This document shows, piece after piece, positions 6,101-7,583 of a stretch of 7,583 nucleotides of DNA (position 1 is its first letter; every line of letters starts with the position of its first letter). The position numbers and the translations under genes are program-made. Source of the stretch: an uncultured Pseudobdellovibrionaceae bacterium (lineage in GTDB: Bacteria > Bdellovibrionota > Bdellovibrionia > Bdellovibrionales > Bdellovibrionaceae); NCBI GenBank assembly GCA_937900305.1, contig CALCCV010000325.1:1-7583 (forward strand), read 5' to 3'. Below the pieces are notes generated by a model, which was not told the DNA's origin, ran no database searches, and saw only the letters and a list, made by a program, of their open reading frames with translations.

Positions 6101-7030
6101 CTAGAGCGCTACAGCCGTCTCCTCAAGGATTTGGCGTGCCCGCTGAAAACCCACATCCAAAGATTGAGTTCCCTTTAACCGCGGGGCAAAGACGAACGGC
6201 GCCAAAAGTTTAATGAGATCAGGATTTACAAACTCCAGTCCTTCGACGTGAGCGAGCGCCTTGGCAAGCTTAATCAACGCCAAACCACTTCGGGTCGATA
6301 ACGCGAAATACTTTTGACTATCGACTCTCGAACTTTGGACCAGCCGACTCACATATTCCGAAAGCTTTTCAGTAACGACAATTTTTCGAACCTCGTCCTG
6401 TTGATCTCGAAACCCCTCAGCAGTCATTTGTGGTTTCAGATCTGCCAGGGCCTCTCGGGGATCATAACCGGAAAAGATTTTCAACTCCGAAGCTATCGTT
6501 GCGTAATCTAATTTAATTGCAATCATGAACCTATCAATCTGGCTCTCGGGCAAGGGATGAGTGCCAACGTGAGACTGGGGATTTTGAGTCGCCATTACTA
6601 AAAATGGTCTCGGCAACATGTGATTTTGCCCATCAATAGTAATTTCACTCTCTTCCATCGCTTGTAGGAGAGCACTTTGCGTACGGGGACTTGCGCGATT
6701 CAGCTCGTCAGCCAACAACACATTCGCAAAAACAGGGCCTTCCCGAAATCGAAAATCTCCCAAATTTTTATCAAACACTGACGTGCCTAATATATCCGCT
6801 GGCATGAGATCATTCGTCATCTGAATGCGACTCATCCTCAGGCCCAGCAATTTTGCCAAAGTTTGCACCAAGGTTGTCTTTCCAACTCCAGGTACGTCTT
6901 CGATCAAAACATGCCCCCCAGCAAGCATCGCGGCCAAAATCACCTTTAGCTCACGGTCTTTATCAAGAATCACGCGAGCGGCTTCTCGAAGCACATCCCT
7001 TAATTTAGAAACACCTTCAGCTTTAGTCAT
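6101..7030 (-). CDS. moxR: MoxR-family AAA+ ATPase
   Basis: This 309-residue cytoplasmic AAA+ ATPase has the usual MoxR length. Walker A is EDVPGVGKTTL (44-54, Lys51). The MoxR-typical stretch IQMTNDLMPADILG (69-82) follows. Walker B is VLLADELNRASPRTQSALL (104-122, with Asp108-Glu109), then QAMEE. Sensor 1 is MATQNP (146-151, Asn150). The arginine finger is in HPLPESQIDRF (158-168, Arg167), and a sensor-2-like STRSGL (245-250, Arg247) lies in the C-terminal lid. All catalytic elements look intact. MoxR proteins are thought to act as chaperone-like ATPases that mature or remodel partner proteins encoded next to them, often with DUF58 and TgpA-type or VWA proteins. No VWA gene is in this window. 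It starts at ATG 7028-7030, 10 nt after the M16 stop, with only a weak GGAT upstream, so coupling to the peptidase gene is likely. The symbol is the family name; the exact MoxR subfamily is not resolved. Confidence 0.95.
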   Translation of the reverse strand: MTKAEGVSKLRDVLREAARVILDKDRELKVILAAMLAGGHVLIEDVPGVGKTTLVQTLAKLLGLRMSRIQMTNDLMPADILGTSVFDKNLGDFRFREGPVFANVLLADELNRASPRTQSALLQAMEESEITIDGQNHMLPRPFLVMATQNPQSHVGTHPLPESQIDRFMIAIKLDYATIASELKIFSGYDPREALADLKPQMTAEGFRDQQDEVRKIVVTEKLSEYVSRLVQSSRVDSQKYFALSTRSGLALIKLAKALAHVEGLEFVNPDLIKLLAPFVFAPRLKGTQSLDVGFQRARQILEETAVAL

Positions 7031-7040
7031 TTAAGATCCA

Positions 7041-7421
7041 TCATTTCAAATCTTCCACCATAAAATTCATGTCTTTCAGCTGCTCCTGGACGTGCTTTTT
7101 GTCGGCATAAACTAGGATGGAATAGTCAGAAACTTTAAACTGTGTGGCCAACAGCTGGTTGACTCGCTCGAGAGTTATCTTATCTACGTCTTTTAAAAAA
7201 TTCTTCAGGTAACTTTCATTCAGTCCGAAGCCATATAAGATCAAAAGATTATAGCCAAGCTTACCAACTGTCTCGACTGACCTGGGAAAATTTCCAATCA
7301 ATTGTGCTTTCGCGTCTTTCAGCTCATCTTCCGTAATTCCCGTGCGATTGATCTCTTCCATCACCTTCACGGTTTCATCGATTGCAGTTCGCACTGTTTC
7401 ATTTTTTGTAAAAAATGAATT
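7041..7421 (-). CDS. M16-family zinc peptidase-like protein, C-terminal fragment (5' part missing)
   Basis: The recognisable reading frame runs from about codon SFFTKNETVRTAID through EEINRTGITEDELKDAKAQL and IGNFPRSVETVGKLGYNLL to a TGA at 7041-7043. This is typical of the C-terminal M16 domain, which has a 'T..NE' strand, a helix, GITEDEL..AK..LIG and a final KVSDYSILVYAD strand. These are pitrilysin/insulinase-type peptidases, often exported in Gram-negative bacteria. The catalytic HxxEH motif lies in the N-terminal half and is not present. A GTG at 7392-7394 could be taken as a start, but it lies inside a conserved strand and would give an incomplete fold, so I treat this as a 5'-truncated gene. 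Upstream the frame meets TGA at 7473-7475 and M16 resemblance stops near 7416-7422. It precedes moxR by 10 nt and so heads the run as seen here. Confidence in the family is good; confidence that this copy is functional is low. Confidence 0.75.
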   Translation of the reverse strand, partial: NSFFTKNETVRTAIDETVKVMEEINRTGITEDELKDAKAQLIGNFPRSVETVGKLGYNLLILYGFGLNESYLKNFLKDVDKITLERVNQLLATQFKVSDYSILVYADKKHVQEQLKDMNFMVEDLK

Positions 7422-7422
7422 C

Positions 7423-7583
7423 GTGAGTGCAACATATCCACACGAGCGAGATGCAGCGCGAAATCGTGTATGTCATTGAATGGAAGCAGGATACCGCGGA
7501 GTTCATCGCAAACATGGCCACCCATCCATGCGCGCATATCTTCCGTGTCGTGTGTGTCGCGACATATACAATGATCGAAGATG
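7423..7583. other. Unassigned right end, not continuous with the M16 gene
   Basis: This 161-base tail should encode the middle of the M16 protein but does not in any minus-strand frame. The M16 frame has stops at 7473-7475 and 7503-7505. The other two minus frames and one plus frame (from 7427, ATG at 7451, beginning MQREIVYVIEWKQD) are open, with no family I recognise. By hand count it is about half G+C, so composition does not separate it from the rest. It may be a neighbouring locus joined by rearrangement, an insertion edge, or an assembly or cloning artefact. Confidence 0.5.

Noticed and set aside
7370..7582. Frameshift explanation for the M16 truncation
   Set aside because: Neither of the other two minus frames encodes M16-like sequence upstream of the break, so a one-base indel would not restore the protein.

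Overview
The window reads as ordinary chromosomal DNA from a Gram-negative bacterium. Gene content and protein style (NusB, a DUF299 kinase/pyrophosphorylase, and an M16-MoxR-DUF58-TgpA run) suggest a Bdellovibrio-like member of Bdellovibrionota. That assignment is inference from family resemblance; no marker gene long enough to prove it is present. The last ~160 bases (about 7423-7583) do not fit what precedes them and may be a rearrangement or an artificial join.

Layout. Bases 1-1363, plus strand: the final 16 codons of nusB, an unrecognised 158-residue protein, and a DUF299 kinase/pyrophosphorylase, joined by TGATG and ATGA stop/start overlaps, so translationally coupled. Bases 1364-1469: a short gap between convergent genes with no clear terminator. 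Bases 1470-2375, minus: a LysR-type regulator. Bases 2376-2483: a divergent intergenic region with a perfect 6+6 bp inverted repeat that fits the LysR T-N11-A box and overlaps -35-like hexamers on both strands. Bases 2484-3227, plus: an exported protein with a C-terminal membrane segment and a Lys/Arg tail. Bases 3176-7422, minus: a four-gene run in transcription order M16 peptidase (C-terminal end only), MoxR ATPase, DUF58 protein, and TgpA-type membrane transglutaminase. The run has gaps of 10, 29 and 4 nt. Its last gene overlaps the exported-protein gene tail-to-tail by 52 bp.

How the genes may work together. The DUF299 protein would tune PEP/pyruvate interconversion by phosphorylating PPDK or PEP synthase. 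The LysR regulator probably controls itself and possibly the divergent exported protein. MoxR, DUF58 and TgpA form a recurrent bacterial module in which a MoxR AAA+ ATPase is thought to act on membrane-associated partners. The transglutaminase-like domain lies outside the membrane, and its substrate cannot be read from the sequence. No mobile element, CRISPR array, tRNA or rRNA was seen.
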